A stretch of DNA of 64,000 nucleotides from Geomicrobium sp. JCM 19038 (GCF_000698125.1 NZ_BAXA01000010.1:1-64000), one strand, 5' to 3'. Counted from the first letter of the stretch, positions 35,652-44,967 are shown. Translations and numbers: made by a program. Notes: a model not told the origin generated them from the sequence alone.

Positions 35652-36056
35652 TCACACATCCCATAACAACGTCTCTTCACCAGTCTTAACATCGTTATCA
35701 ATCAACTGCTGCATCATATCGCACGAGTGGTTGTAAAGCATAGTAGGTTGGTATTTCATTTCTATAAGTTGTCCGCGACACCACGCTTCGTAGTGGACAG
35801 TACCGCCAGTGCTTAACTGATCTTTTTTAGAAATCTTAATACCGTTCTTATAGAGGTGTCGCTTGATGTGTTTCATCCGTCTGTTACCTTTTGATATTAA
35901 AGATTCTGTGTAACCCTGCCAGATACGGCTCAATTTAAACGGCGAGTTATCTGAGGCATAAATCTTTTGATCACGGTTAAGGGATCGGATCGTTAACTCC
36001 AAAATGATGTATTCGTGGGCAAGGTCATAATCACGTTTGTACTCATGGGGTTTCAT
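35652..36056 (-). CDS. Lone minus-strand protein of unknown function
   Basis: 134 residues from ATG 36056 (GTG 36065 is also possible); AAGAGGTG on the minus strand gives best spacing to the ATG. Basic (KLSRIWQGYTESLISKGNRRMKHIKRHLYKNGIKISKKDQL). It is the only reverse gene inside the early operon and lies beside the methyltransferase gene, divergent from it. Not recognised; could be a lysogenically expressed cargo gene. Confidence 0.6.
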   Translation of the reverse strand: MKPHEYKRDYDLAHEYIILELTIRSLNRDQKIYASDNSPFKLSRIWQGYTESLISKGNRRMKHIKRHLYKNGIKISKKDQLSTGGTVHYEAWCRGQLIEMKYQPTMLYNHSCDMMQQLIDNDVKTGEETLLWDV

Positions 36057-36150
36057 CAGCTTCACCTCTTATCCGAACGTATGTTTGTAATTATGAGTAT
36101 ATGACATTGGAATTTGTAAAGCAAATGGAAATTGGAGGGGTTTGGGATAC

Positions 36151-37143
36151 GTGAGCATTAAGATTTTAGAATTATTCGGTGGAATCGGTGCACCACGAAA
36201 AGCGTTGGTTAACTTAGGTATTGAACACAAATCAATTGATTATGTAGAAATTCAAGAAAATAGAGTGAGGGCATATAACGCATTGTACGATCATCTTCAC
36301 AAACCACAGAATATTATCGGATGGAATCTAAAACCAAACATCCTAGTGCATGGTAGTCCGTGCCAAGATAACTCGCGGGCACAATACAGCAGTGTTATGG
36401 ATAAGAGTAAGAAAAAGCGTGGAGCCTCCGTAGGAAGTGGTACAAGAAGTTCACTCATGCATGAGACGGTCAAAATTGTTAGGAATATGGGTGAATGGCG
36501 CCCAGAAGTAATCATCTGGGAAAACGTTACAGGTGTTTTAGATAAAAGAACATCAGGAGCGTTTAAAGAATATTTATTGGCTCTAGAAAACATGGGGTAC
36601 AAAAATAGCTACGAAGTTCTCGATGCTAGAGATTATGGCATTCCACAAGCAAGAGAGCGAGTATTTTGTATATCTACACTGGATCAACAGTTTAACTTTG
36701 GAACATTGAAGCGTAAACCAATGCAACACATTGATCATTTTCTAGAACCAGACGTAACCGATCTGAAGTACGTAATTAGTATTCCTTCCATGCTCAACAA
36801 GATCGAAGAATTGAATCCAGTTCGAGCAACTGACAGTTATAAAAGAAGGCTAGGTGTTATTAAGGACTACTGTTGGACGATCACAGAGAGGCAGGATCGT
36901 TGCCCCAACGCAGGAATAATTCGAGTTGATGATAAACCTACCTACCGTTATCTGACTGAACGTGAGGTGTGGAGGCTGATGGGTTTTAATGATCAAGACT
37001 TTGACGAGATGTTGAAACAGTTTCCTACGAAGGCAGGAAAGCGAAATGCAACGCTATATGCGTTAGCAGGAAACAGCATAGTCGTTAACGTGCTAGAAGC
37101 TATATTTGAGAGCTTGTTAAATGAAAAATTAATAGCTGCATAA
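36151..37143 (+). CDS. DNA (cytosine-5) methyltransferase
   Basis: C5 methyltransferase motifs in order: I ILELFGGIGAPRKAL, IV HGSPCQDNS with the catalytic Cys, VI IIWENVTGV, VIII QARERVF, and X YALAGNSIVVNVLEAI. GTG 36151 follows TTGGAGGGG with good spacing. About 330 residues; no restriction endonuclease gene is adjacent, so it is probably an orphan protecting phage DNA from host restriction. Target sequence unknown. Confidence 0.92.
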   Translation: MSIKILELFGGIGAPRKALVNLGIEHKSIDYVEIQENRVRAYNALYDHLHKPQNIIGWNLKPNILVHGSPCQDNSRAQYSSVMDKSKKKRGASVGSGTRSSLMHETVKIVRNMGEWRPEVIIWENVTGVLDKRTSGAFKEYLLALENMGYKNSYEVLDARDYGIPQARERVFCISTLDQQFNFGTLKRKPMQHIDHFLEPDVTDLKYVISIPSMLNKIEELNPVRATDSYKRRLGVIKDYCWTITERQDRCPNAGIIRVDDKPTYRYLTEREVWRLMGFNDQDFDEMLKQFPTKAGKRNATLYALAGNSIVVNVLEAIFESLLNEKLIAA

Positions 37144-37156
37144 GGAGGCGGAGTGA

Positions 37157-37375
37157 GTGAGCAAAAATATGCGACTCCTCGAAAAATGGGAGTGTAGTGA
37201 GTGTACTGGTCAATTTCTTGTCGAGTTTAAGCAAAGCTCGTTATGTTGTCCGTTTTGTGGGAGCCGATCTGAAGTAATGGTTTGGCAGAATCCTGACACA
37301 AACATTGAAGATGCACTAAACGGTTGTTTGTTTCCTGATAAGCCTGTGATGCAAACGGATGAGGAGGCGGAGTGA
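37157..37375 (+). CDS. Small zinc-ribbon protein (72 aa)
   Basis: CSECTG and CCPFCGS form a CxxC...CxxC zinc ribbon. GTG 37157 with GGAGGCGGAG. Directly follows the methyltransferase gene and abuts the next zinc-ribbon gene. Confidence 0.6.
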   Translation: MSKNMRLLEKWECSECTGQFLVEFKQSSLCCPFCGSRSEVMVWQNPDTNIEDALNGCLFPDKPVMQTDEEAE

Positions 37376-37558
37376 GTGGAAAAACGAGTAAAGGCATTTG
37401 TGGAGTGCGGATTTTGTGGCAGTCAGTTAGTCGAAAGTCAAAACTTAGTAATTAGATGGGATGTCTACGAAGTGCCAGTAACGGAATGCAGGTCTTGTGG
37501 CATTGAATTTCCTAAATATCCTAAGTGGGCGAAGGAGCAAAGGAGCGAAGGGCGATGA
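37376..37558 (+). CDS. Small zinc-ribbon protein (60 aa)
   Basis: CGFCGS and CRSCGIEFP make a CxxC...CxxC ribbon. GTG start, RBS GGAGGCGGAG identical in style to the preceding gene. Unknown partner. Confidence 0.6.
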   Translation: MEKRVKAFVECGFCGSQLVESQNLVIRWDVYEVPVTECRSCGIEFPKYPKWAKEQRSEGR

Positions 37559-37692
37559 GTGGAAAAGATCGGACAACGGCAAGAGCGTTATTGGCTTGGG
37601 GGCTAGGGTTTGTTGCCGAGCAAGAAGAAAGAGATGAACAGATATTGAAGGATCGTCAGGAGCAAGAGAAAGGAGCGAAGGACGTTGAGTAG
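37555..37692 (+). CDS. Small phage protein (45 aa)
   Basis: ATGA overlap with the previous gene; MSGKDRTTARALLAWGLGFV..., a short hydrophobic stretch then a charged Glu/Lys/Gln-rich helix. Overlaps the YopX gene start. Not recognised. Confidence 0.45.
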   Translation: MSGKDRTTARALLAWGLGFVAEQEERDEQILKDRQEQEKGAKDVE

Positions 37693-38326
37693 ATATAAGT
37701 TTCGTGGTAAATCAGCGGAAACAGATGAGTGGGTATACGGGTCACTTGTAATTGATGAAAAATATTATATCTTGACTCATATTGAAACAATAAATGAATA
37801 CGGAGACGGAACAGATTTTTATGCAACTGAGTGGAGTGAGGTAGTACCTGAGTCAGTCGGTCAATACACAGGACTCAAAGACAAGCAATATGTGGAGATT
37901 TATGAGGGGGATGTTGTACAAAGAAGCACCACTTACAATTTCATCGGCAGTAATGATCCTGACAAAACAATAACTTATAACATGGCTGTCGAGTACAAGG
38001 ATGAATACGCAGGCTTTTATATTGGAGAATCTCCATTGTTTGGAGAGTTGTATGAAGGTTATGGAAGAGACGGGTTTAAACACAGTTACCCTGAAATCAT
38101 CGGCAATGCTACGAACATCCGCACTTACTGGAGGGCGGAGGATGACCATGAGTCAGTTACTCAAAAACACAAGTTTAATTGCTTTAATCGGTATTTCACT
38201 ATTATCAATCCTTTGGTTTCTATCGGGGTATATCACCTTATTTCAAAGCATGGTTATTATCCTGTTAGCTTATATTGGCGTTGGGGTCAACGACTCAAGG
38301 TCGACAATTATTATTCACAATTCTAA
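37685..38326 (+). CDS. YopX-family phage protein
   Basis: N-terminal 130 residues fit the YopX family (YKFRGKSAETDEWVYGSLV, VGQYTGLKDKQYVEIYEGDVV, EYKDEYAGFYIGE, PEIIGNATNIRTYW). TTG 37685 start, RBS AAAGGAG. YopX proteins usually end soon after the IIGN motif; here the frame runs another 60 codons over a membrane-protein ORF in another frame, so the true stop is probably near 38140 with one base lost around 38130. Confidence 0.75.
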   Translation: MSRYKFRGKSAETDEWVYGSLVIDEKYYILTHIETINEYGDGTDFYATEWSEVVPESVGQYTGLKDKQYVEIYEGDVVQRSTTYNFIGSNDPDKTITYNMAVEYKDEYAGFYIGESPLFGELYEGYGRDGFKHSYPEIIGNATNIRTYWRAEDDHESVTQKHKFNCFNRYFTIINPLVSIGVYHLISKHGYYPVSLYWRWGQRLKVDNYYSQF

Positions 38327-38333
38327 AGCGGAG
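38142..38333 (+). CDS. Small membrane protein (approximate end)
   Basis: ATG 38142 or 38148 after GGGCGGAGG. MSQLLKNTSLIALIGISLLS...LWFLSGYITLFQSMVIILLAYIGVG predicts two membrane helices. The frame stays open into the next gene, so the end is unclear; a one-base loss near the end is possible. Confidence 0.45.
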
Positions 38334-38339
38334 GCGAGG

Positions 38340-38582
38340 ATGACCGTGAATATAACCGTAACTAATATAAATACGACCACTGCCGAACTGTACAGTGAAG
38401 GTAATGAAGTACCTGTTGAAACATTTGTAGAGAGCATAAACATTGAAGCACAGTTATTCTCAGCCGAACAGCTTACTTTAAAGGTACGTTCTCTTTCGAT
38501 CCAGACCCTAACTTTCCATTCACTTTAGAATCAGCAGAAAAGAAGGTAAGGGAACTGTTGAAGGAAGGGGTTAGAACGGAAT
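38340..38582 (+). CDS. Phage protein of unknown function (about 81 aa)
   Basis: ATG 38340 after GCGGAGGCGAGG; MTVNITVTNINTTTAELYSE... A missing G near 38483 shifts the frame; repaired it continues KGTFSFDPDPNFPFTLESAE and ends at 38582, overlapping the next ATG. Not recognised. Confidence 0.5.
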
Positions 38583-38976
38583 GAAATTTATCGATCCAAA
38601 GAGTGGCAAGGAAGTGGACAAGCATCCTGATCCAGACGGAAAACCGAGTAGTTCAAATGAAGAAGTAACCTGTGATAAATGCTTCACAACCTTTGCAATC
38701 CGTGCACAAACGAAACGAGTCGGGATGTATAAAGGTGAGCAAATTAAGGCTGAATATTTTGAATGTCCGAGCTGTATGAAGCGTTACCCGTATCTTTGGT
38801 TAACAAATGAGACACGGAAGTTGAGGGCAAAAAATAAGGAAATTCAGAAGCTTTATGGCGCCCTTATAAAAGCGGGCAAGCCAAGCGAAGCATTAATGGA
38901 AAAAGCCAAATTCAATCAAAACATGCAGCGCTATAGGGAGATTGAGAAAGAACTGAAAAACCGGTTCTCCCTATGA
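38581..38976 (+). CDS. Phage zinc-finger-like protein (131 aa)
   Basis: CDKCFTTF and, about 35 residues later, CPSCMKRYPYLW form a CxxC pair; the C-terminal half is a long charged helix (NKEIQKLYGALIKAGKPSEALMEKA). RBS AAGGAAGGGG. It precedes the primase-helicase gene and may be a transcription or replication accessory protein; unproven. Confidence 0.6.
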   Translation: MKFIDPKSGKEVDKHPDPDGKPSSSNEEVTCDKCFTTFAIRAQTKRVGMYKGEQIKAEYFECPSCMKRYPYLWLTNETRKLRAKNKEIQKLYGALIKAGKPSEALMEKAKFNQNMQRYREIEKELKNRFSL

Positions 38977-38997
38977 TATCTGAGGGGGAACGGTACG

Positions 38998-41418
38998 ATG
39001 GAAAACAATCGAAAAATACAAATCGCAGTTGCAGGGAGTCGTAAATCCACGGAGTGGCAAACTCAAAACCTTTATTGGTCTGAAATGGTTGAGAAGTTAC
39101 GGTTTGCTACTCGCAGTTCTGAAACGTTAGATGAATACCTGAAGTACCCCAAAGTAAAGCAAGATGACCTAAAAGATGTTGGTGGTTTTGTCGGCGGTAC
39201 ACTTCGCAATAACCGCCGTAAAGCAGAGAACATCGAAGGTCGAGACATCATCACGTTAGACCTGGATAACATCCCATCGAACATGACCGATAACGTTGTC
39301 CAAAGGGTGAACGGTCTAGGTTGTTCGTTTGCGATCTACAGCACTCGTAAGCACGAGCCGAGTAAACCTCGTCTTCGAGTGTTGGCACCTTTAGATCGCA
39401 CGGTTACCCCGGATGAATACGAACCGATCGCGCGAAAGCTTGCAAGTTTAATCGGTATCGAGTTTGCTGATCCCACGACCTTCCAATCTCACCGTCTGAT
39501 GTATTGGCCTTCGGTTTCGTCTGGCAGTCAGTATGTGTATGAGTATGCCGACAAGCCAATTCTCAGTGCTGACGGCATGTTACAGACCTACGATGATTGG
39601 ACAGATATCCAGTCATGGCCTGAGGTACCTGGTGCGTCCTCCTTACAAACGAAACTTGCAGCCAAACAAGGTGACCCAACTCAAAAACGAGGTGTCGTTG
39701 GCGCTTTCTGCCGAGAGTATGACATCCACTCAGCTATCGATGCTTTTCTGCCAAACATCTATACGCCCGTTGATGATGACAGTGGACGCTACACGTATAT
39801 TGACGGCTCAACGGTTGGAGGGGCGGTGACCTATGATGACGGTGCTTTCCTTTACTCTCATCATGCGACTGACCCGTGTAGCGCAAAGCTTGTTAATGCG
39901 TTTGACTTAATCCGTTTGCATAAGTTTGGTGAGCAAGATGATGACGTGAAGCCAGATACACCAGTTAACAAGTTTCCTTCTTATGTATCGATGAGTAGCT
40001 TTGCTTTAAATGATGTAGGCGTAGCAGCGATCATGAACCAAGAACGTTACGAGTCAGCAGTACAAGACTTTGGCGACAGTATGAATGATCAAAAACCTGC
40101 AAAAGAGATCGATACTCAATGGATCCGTGAATTAAAGTTAAACCTTCAACGGGGCAGCCTCAGAAATCAATAGAAAATGCTTTAATCACTTTGAACCACG
40201 ATCCTAATCTAAAAGGCAAGATCATGATGGATACGTTCGCAGATTCTATTCTCGTCAAGGCCCTTTCCCGTGGGCACCTCGTGAAGAAGATCCGTCAATC
40301 TTCCTTTGGACAGAACAAGATGAGTCCGGTTTTCTTATCTATATGGAGAAAGTATTAGGCTTTCAGTCGAAAGAAAAGTTTGCTCATGCGATCAGTCAGT
40401 GCGCCCAAAAGAACCGTTTCAACCCAGTGATTGATTATCTAGAGCACTTGGCTTGGGACGGCGTGAGGCGATTGGACACGTTATTTATTGATTACATGGG
40501 TGCAGACGACACGCCTTATACACGAGCTGTAACTCGCAAAGCATTTACTGCAGCAGTTGCAAGGGCGATGGTGCCAGGTACAAAATATGACTCCATGCCT
40601 GTCCTTACGGGATCTCAGGGTTTAGGGAAGACGACGTTAATCCAAAAGATGGGACAGTCGTGGTTTACGAATAGCATTGAATCGTTTGAAGGTAAGGAAG
40701 CTGCAGAACTGTTGCAAGGCATGTGGATTGTTGAGATTGGTGAAATGAGTGCGTATAGCAAATCAGACGTCAATACCATTAAAGGGTTTTTAAGCCGTGT
40801 CGAAGATCAATATCGTGCAGCTTATGCCCGTAAAACAGAGAAACACCCAAGAAAATGTGTGTTCTTTGGTACAAGTAACCGGTATGACTACCTTAAGGAT
40901 CCGACAGGTGGCAGACGTTTTTGGCCTGTGGATGTTGGAGTCCGTAAGCCGATAAAAAGTGTATTTAGTGATTTAGATGGTGAAGTCGATCAGTTGTGGG
41001 CTGAGGCAGTGATGAATTGGCGGTTGGGCGAGCAGTTGTTTTTAACTGGGGAGCTTGAACAGGAGGCAAAGCTTCAACAGGAATCGCATACGGAACAAGA
41101 TCCTAGAGAAGGTATTATTCGAGATTTTATTAAGAAGAAAGTGCCGAATGACTTTCAAAAGATGAGTATGAGTGACCGTAAATTATTCTTTAACAATGAC
41201 TTCCCATCTGATGAACCAAGAACCGATTTAGTGGAACGAGATCGAGTGTGTGCACCTGAAATTTGGTGGAGTGCTTAGGTAGTGATTTACGTTTTATGAA
41301 GCGCATTGACACGATGCAGATTAATGACATCTTAGAAAATATTGAAGGATGGAGTAAGAAGAAATCACCTTTTCGATACGGACCATACGGTCAAATCAAA
41401 GGTGGATATGTAACTTAA
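38998..41418 (+). CDS. VapE-like primase-helicase
   Basis: About 805 residues after repair. The N-terminal part (IEGRDIITLDLDNIPSN, STRKHEPSKPRLRVLAPL) is an archaeo-eukaryotic primase-like domain; the C-terminal part has Walker A LTGSQGLGKTTLIQKM, FEGKEAAELLQGMWIVEIGEM and KCVFFGTSNRYDYLKDPTGGRRFWPV, the VapE (virulence-associated E) helicase signature. One-base losses near 40153, 40260 and 41265 split it; repaired junctions read QPQKSIENALITL, VKGPFPWAPREEDPSIFLW and IWVECLGSDLRFMKR. Directly followed by the iteron array. Confidence 0.88.
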
Positions 41419-41434
41419 AAGCGAACAAACGTTT

Positions 41435-41717
41435 GTATACTTTGTCCTTGAAAACTGTATACTTTGTGCCGATTTTGTATACTTTCCAGAAATTGGGTTT
41501 TGTATACCTTGTATACTTTGAAAATGACAAAGTATACAGACAAAGTATACAAAAAAATCCCTTTATATCAGTAGTTAGATACTATTTGTATACCTTGTAT
41601 ACTTTGATTATAGAAAAGTAGTATAAACAGGGAGATTAGGGAGAATAGGCAATTACCTAATACACCTAAACTGCCTGTTAAAGGAATCATATACGTGTAC
41701 GAGCAGACAAAGTATAC
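41435..41717. repeat. Iteron array, candidate phage replication origin
   Basis: Ten copies of GTATAC(T/C)TTG. Forward: 41435, 41457, 41477 (last base C), 41502, 41511, 41588, 41597. Reverse (CAAAGTATAC): 41528, 41541 and 41708. Two pairs are fused head to tail. They fill the 320-bp AT-rich gap after the VapE gene, which has no credible gene. Position and repeats fit an origin bound by a phage initiator; promoter regulation is an alternative. Confidence 0.75.
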
Positions 41718-41738
41718 AAGGTACTTTTGGAGGTAGGA

Positions 41739-42027
41739 ATGAGAGAATCAGAAATTGAATCGTATTTGCGTAATGAAGTAAAAAAGAAAAACGGCATTGC
41801 TATAAATTTGAGTCGCCAGGACATGCAGGGTGCCAGACCGAATTGTTCTTCTTCCGGGTAACGTGACAATCTTTGTTGAGTTAAAAGCACCTGGCAAGAA
41901 ACCAAGCAAACTTCAAGAAGCTACCCATCGTAGAATCCGTAATCTTGGACATGAGGTGTTGGTCATCGATAGCAAAGAAGGCGTGGATCAATTCATCAAA
42001 GAAAGATGTGATGAACACGATGACTAA
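41739..42027 (+). CDS. VRR-NUC domain nuclease
   Basis: Small PD-(D/E)XK-type nuclease of about 96 residues common beside phage helicases. MRESEIESYLRNEVKKKNGI, then KFESPGHAGVPDRIVLLPGN and VELKAPGKKPSKLQ (the VRR-NUC D...ELK core). Two one-base losses near 41805 and 41830 break it. RBS GGAGGTAGG lies just after the last iteron. Confidence 0.85.
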
Positions 42028-43407
42028 GTTTATCCCGCACAACTACCAACAGTATTGCATCAATCGAGTTGTAGAAGATCCTGCACTTGGACTTCTTCTA
42101 GATATGGGATTGGGAAAGACGGTAATTACCTTATCAGCCGTTAAGGAATTGAAATACAACCGTTTCCAAGTTCGAAAGGTTTTAGTTATTGCACCGAAAA
42201 AAGTTGCTGAGAGTACTTGGCAGGTGAAGCCAGCAAGTGGGAGCATCTGCAAATGTTACGGATTCAAACGGTATTAGGTTCTGTTACTAAACGAGTCAGA
42301 TCGTTGAACACGCCTGCCGATCTGTATGTGATCAACCGAGAGAACGTGCAATGGCTAGTGGAGTATTACAAAAACGATTGGCCGTTTGACATGGTGGTGA
42401 TTGATGAGTTTAGTAGTTTTAAAAATCACCAAGCAAAAAGATTCAAGGCGTTGAAGTCCATTCGACCACACATTGAGCGAATCGTTGGATTAACTGGAAC
42501 ACCAGCACCAAACGGCTTAATGGATTTATGGGCACAAGTCTTTTTGTTAGACGGCGGTGAGCGATTAGGCAAGAACATCACTGGTTTTCGTGAACGTTAC
42601 TTTGATCCTGATAAACGTAACCGTGACCGTATCTTCTCCTATGCACCTAAAGATGGCGGGGAGGAAGCAGTACACGAAAAGATCAGCGACATCTGTATCA
42701 GCATGAAAGCAGAGGATTATCTAGAACTGCCTGACATTACGTACAACACGATACCGATTACGTTGGATAGCAAAGCCCAAAAGAATTACGACCAGTTGGA
42801 ACGTGAGATGTTGTTGCAGATCGATGAGTCCACAATTGATGTGGGTGCAGCAGCTGCACTTACGAATAAGCTACTTCAGCTTTGTAATGGAGCTGTCTAT
42901 GATGAGGATCGAAACATTGTAGACGTCCATCAAAACAAGATTGAAGCCTTCTCTGAATTGATCGAAGGGTTGAACGGTAAGCCAGCATTAGTCTTTTATA
43001 ACTTCCAGCACGACAAGGATAGAATCAAGAAAGCCTTGGAAAAAATGAAACTTGAAGTACGAGAGTTGAAGACGCCACAGGATGAGAAAGATTGGAACGA
43101 CCGTAAGATTGATATTCTGCTTGCCCATCCTGCTTCTGCTGCTTACGGATTGAACCTACAAAAAGGTGGCAACCATGTCATCTGGTTTGGATTGAATTGG
43201 AGCCTTGAGTTGTACCAACAAGCAAACAAACGGCTACATCGCCAAGGTCAAACTGAGAAAGTTATTATCCACCGGCTTACCGTTGCAGGGGGTGTAGATG
43301 ATGACGTGGTGACGGCACTGGAAAACAAGACAAGCACTCAGGATGAATTGTTAACAGCATTAAAAGCACGTATTGAACGAGTACAAGAACAATCAACAGT
43401 GAGGTGA
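42020..43407 (+). CDS. SNF2/DEAD-type helicase
   Basis: Superfamily 2 ATPase. Motif I LLLDMGLGKTVITLSAV, motif II VVIDEFSSFKNH, motif III LTGTPAPNG, motif V region HPASAAYGLNLQKGGN and motif VI QQANKRLHRQGQ. One base lost near 42224 (TWQ/EASKWEHL). About 462 residues. Overlaps the VRR-NUC gene. Part of the replication/recombination module. Confidence 0.92.
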
Positions 43408-43411
43408 TTGT

Positions 43412-43840
43412 ATGAACGGAACAAGGTTGCGACCAGCAACGTTTAAATATATTGAGTCAGAGCTTTATGCCTATCCAGATTATCAACGAGAAATTAACAA
43501 GATCAGAGATGAAATCATTAACGGACAAGAAGAACAAGACGAGAACATTGGAGCTGGCAAGAACTCTTACCGCAAACCAGGAAGACCAACGGAACGAACT
43601 GTGACAAGACTAGATGACAACAAGCGAATGAATCACCTTAAAGAAATGGTTCATGTGGTTGAGCAGGTTTACGATCGACTGGATGACACACAAAAGAAAA
43701 TGATTCAACTTCGGTATTGGTCTAAGCGTGGAGCTAATTGGGAGTACATTGCTGAAGAATGTTTTATTAGCAGACGGACGGCATTCAACTACCGAAAAGA
43801 GATTGTTGGGGCAATCGCATCAAAGTTGGGAATGAATTAG
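43412..43840 (+). CDS. RinA/ArpU-type late transcription regulator
   Basis: 142 residues; LRPATFKYIESELYAYPDYQREINKIRDEI and a C-terminal sigma-region-4-like helix-turn-helix (MIQLRYWSKRGANWEYIAEECFISRRTAFNYRKEIV) fit the RinA/ArpU family that activates packaging and structural genes. It lies immediately before a regulatory and structured RNA region, then HNH-terminase, as expected for a late activator. Confidence 0.85.
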   Translation: MNGTRLRPATFKYIESELYAYPDYQREINKIRDEIINGQEEQDENIGAGKNSYRKPGRPTERTVTRLDDNKRMNHLKEMVHVVEQVYDRLDDTQKKMIQLRYWSKRGANWEYIAEECFISRRTAFNYRKEIVGAIASKLGMN

Positions 43841-43841
43841 G

Positions 43842-43885
43842 TTGCACTCCATTTGCACTTTTGGGGTCAACTTACGTGATATTAT
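43842..43885 (+). promoter_or_regulatory. Candidate late promoter with two activator repeats
   Basis: TTGCACT occurs at 43842 and 43853, one helical turn (11 bp) apart, followed by TATTAT at 43880-43885. The spacing from TTGCAC to the -10 is 21 bp, too long for an unaided sigma-A promoter, so an activator such as the RinA-like protein is plausible. Confidence 0.5.
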
Positions 43886-43889
43886 GTTA

Positions 43890-44159
43890 GTGTGCCAGAA
43901 GTAAAGCACACGACATAGTACAATCACAAGCCCTCCTTTTGCGGGATGCAGCTGGTAACTGCATCCTTATAATAAAGCCGTCAACGCCTAGCAAAGAAGC
44001 AGACCAGGGACGGCATAACCAATGAATTGAATTCGCCACGCCTCTCCACGATGCGGACCGCGGCGAGTCGATTATAAATAAGTGATCAGGTCCATGTCTC
44101 GTAAGCGAGCTGGGCTACATACATAAAAGCCACTTGAAAAAAAGTGAGCTTTTTATTTT
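43890..44159 (+). ncRNA. Candidate structured phage RNA
   Basis: A gene-free stretch with consecutive helices: GTGTGC/GCACAC (43890-43911), GGATGCAG/CTGCATCC (43944-43966), GCCGTC/GACGGC (43977-44014), ATTCGCC/GGCGAGT with one G-U (44031-44068), CCA..CTCG/CGAG..TGG (44092-44113), and an end terminator. A candidate promoter lies at its 5' edge. No tRNA cloverleaf or protein frame is seen. Confidence 0.55.
44125..44159 (+). terminator. Terminator of the candidate RNA
   Basis: AAAAGCCACTT / AAGTGAGCTTTT hairpin followed by TATTTTG; it lies just before the RBS of the next gene, so late transcription must read through or be antiterminated. Confidence 0.7.
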
Positions 44160-44179
44160 GAGATTTCGGAGGATGAAAA

Positions 44180-44548
44180 ATGGAAAATCAAAAATCGGAA
44201 ATCTATAAATTGATATTGCGAACCTGCGAGTCTCACAACATTAACACTGAGCAGATCGTTACTGGACTAGCACAGGTAACACCATGCAGTTGGAGTGATG
44301 CTGACGTTGTTGAAGCCTTGGGTTACCTTGGTGACTTCGGTATCAATCAAACACTTGCTTATGATGTTGTTGCCTCTCTGTCTGATAGGATGACTCTTAG
44401 TGAGGTTGTTGAGCTAGGACGATACGACAGTGGAGATGAATATAAGAATGTAATGAACGCTGTTAACAAAGCAGGGTTGCAGAGTGCACGTTCGGTGTTT
44501 GCAATCTCTGAAGGGAAACGATATGCCGAGTTGAAGGATCGTGAGTAA
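44180..44548 (+). CDS. Phage protein of unknown function (122 aa)
   Basis: MENQKSEIYKLILRTCESHN..., acidic, mostly helical, with SWSDADVVEALGYLGDFGI. RBS CGGAGGATG. Overlaps the HNH gene by 8 bp. Not recognised. Confidence 0.6.
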   Translation: MENQKSEIYKLILRTCESHNINTEQIVTGLAQVTPCSWSDADVVEALGYLGDFGINQTLAYDVVASLSDRMTLSEVVELGRYDSGDEYKNVMNAVNKAGLQSARSVFAISEGKRYAELKDRE

Positions 44549-44837
44549 CTTTTATAAAAAGCAAGCGTGGTTGAAGTGCCGTGAGATTGTATTGGCACGG
44601 GATCGGTACTTGTGTGTGAAATGTTATGGGCGAGGAAAGATGACTGTTGCTAATACGGTTCACCATATTAAGCCAAGAAAAGATTATCCTGAGTTGGCGT
44701 TGACCTCGAGTAATCTTGAATCAATCTGTCCGAGGTGCCATAACAAGGAGCATCCCGAGAAAGGAAAGTCTTCTTCTCAGGAGAACAAGATAAGGATTAA
44801 TGTCCACTCCATAGAGACAAACCCAGAAATTTTTTGA
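44541..44837 (+). CDS. HNH endonuclease
   Basis: 98 residues: LARDRYLCVKCYGRGKMTVANTVHHIKP and LTSSNLESICPRCHNKEH hold the HNH site (HH...N...H) and two CxxC zinc pairs. In cos phages such a protein next to the terminase genes is required for cos cleavage. GTG 44541 start. Confidence 0.92.
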   Translation: MSNFYKKQAWLKCREIVLARDRYLCVKCYGRGKMTVANTVHHIKPRKDYPELALTSSNLESICPRCHNKEHPEKGKSSSQENKIRINVHSIETNPEIF

Positions 44838-44960
44838 AAAAAAGTAGCCCCCCTGCCCAAAATTTTGGAGCTGAAAAACCCTAGGGAACGGCGTGGGTAC
44901 TTCGTTTTCACCACGGAAGGCTTTTCATAAGGGGTACTTCTCCCAAATGATGGAAGGAGG
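44838..44960 (+). other. Probable cos region
   Basis: Between HNH and terS lies a noncoding stretch with a C-run and symmetric AT core (GCCCCCCTGCCCAAAATTTTGG, shown here as 44847-44868), then GCGTGGGTACTTC and a near repeat GGGGTACTTC (44931-44940). Position and composition fit a cohesive-end site of Firmicutes HNH-terminase phages. The exact nick positions cannot be given. Confidence 0.55.
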
Positions 44961-44967
44961 TATGATG

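Noticed and set aside
41433-41621. 62-codon ORF in the iteron region
   Set aside because: It is built from repeats of the YTL/VY codons produced by the iterons, has no RBS and no similarity.
43890-44159. tRNA or tmRNA in the RinA-terminase gap
   Set aside because: No cloverleaf, no T-loop sequence and no CCA-type end could be drawn; only successive simple helices.
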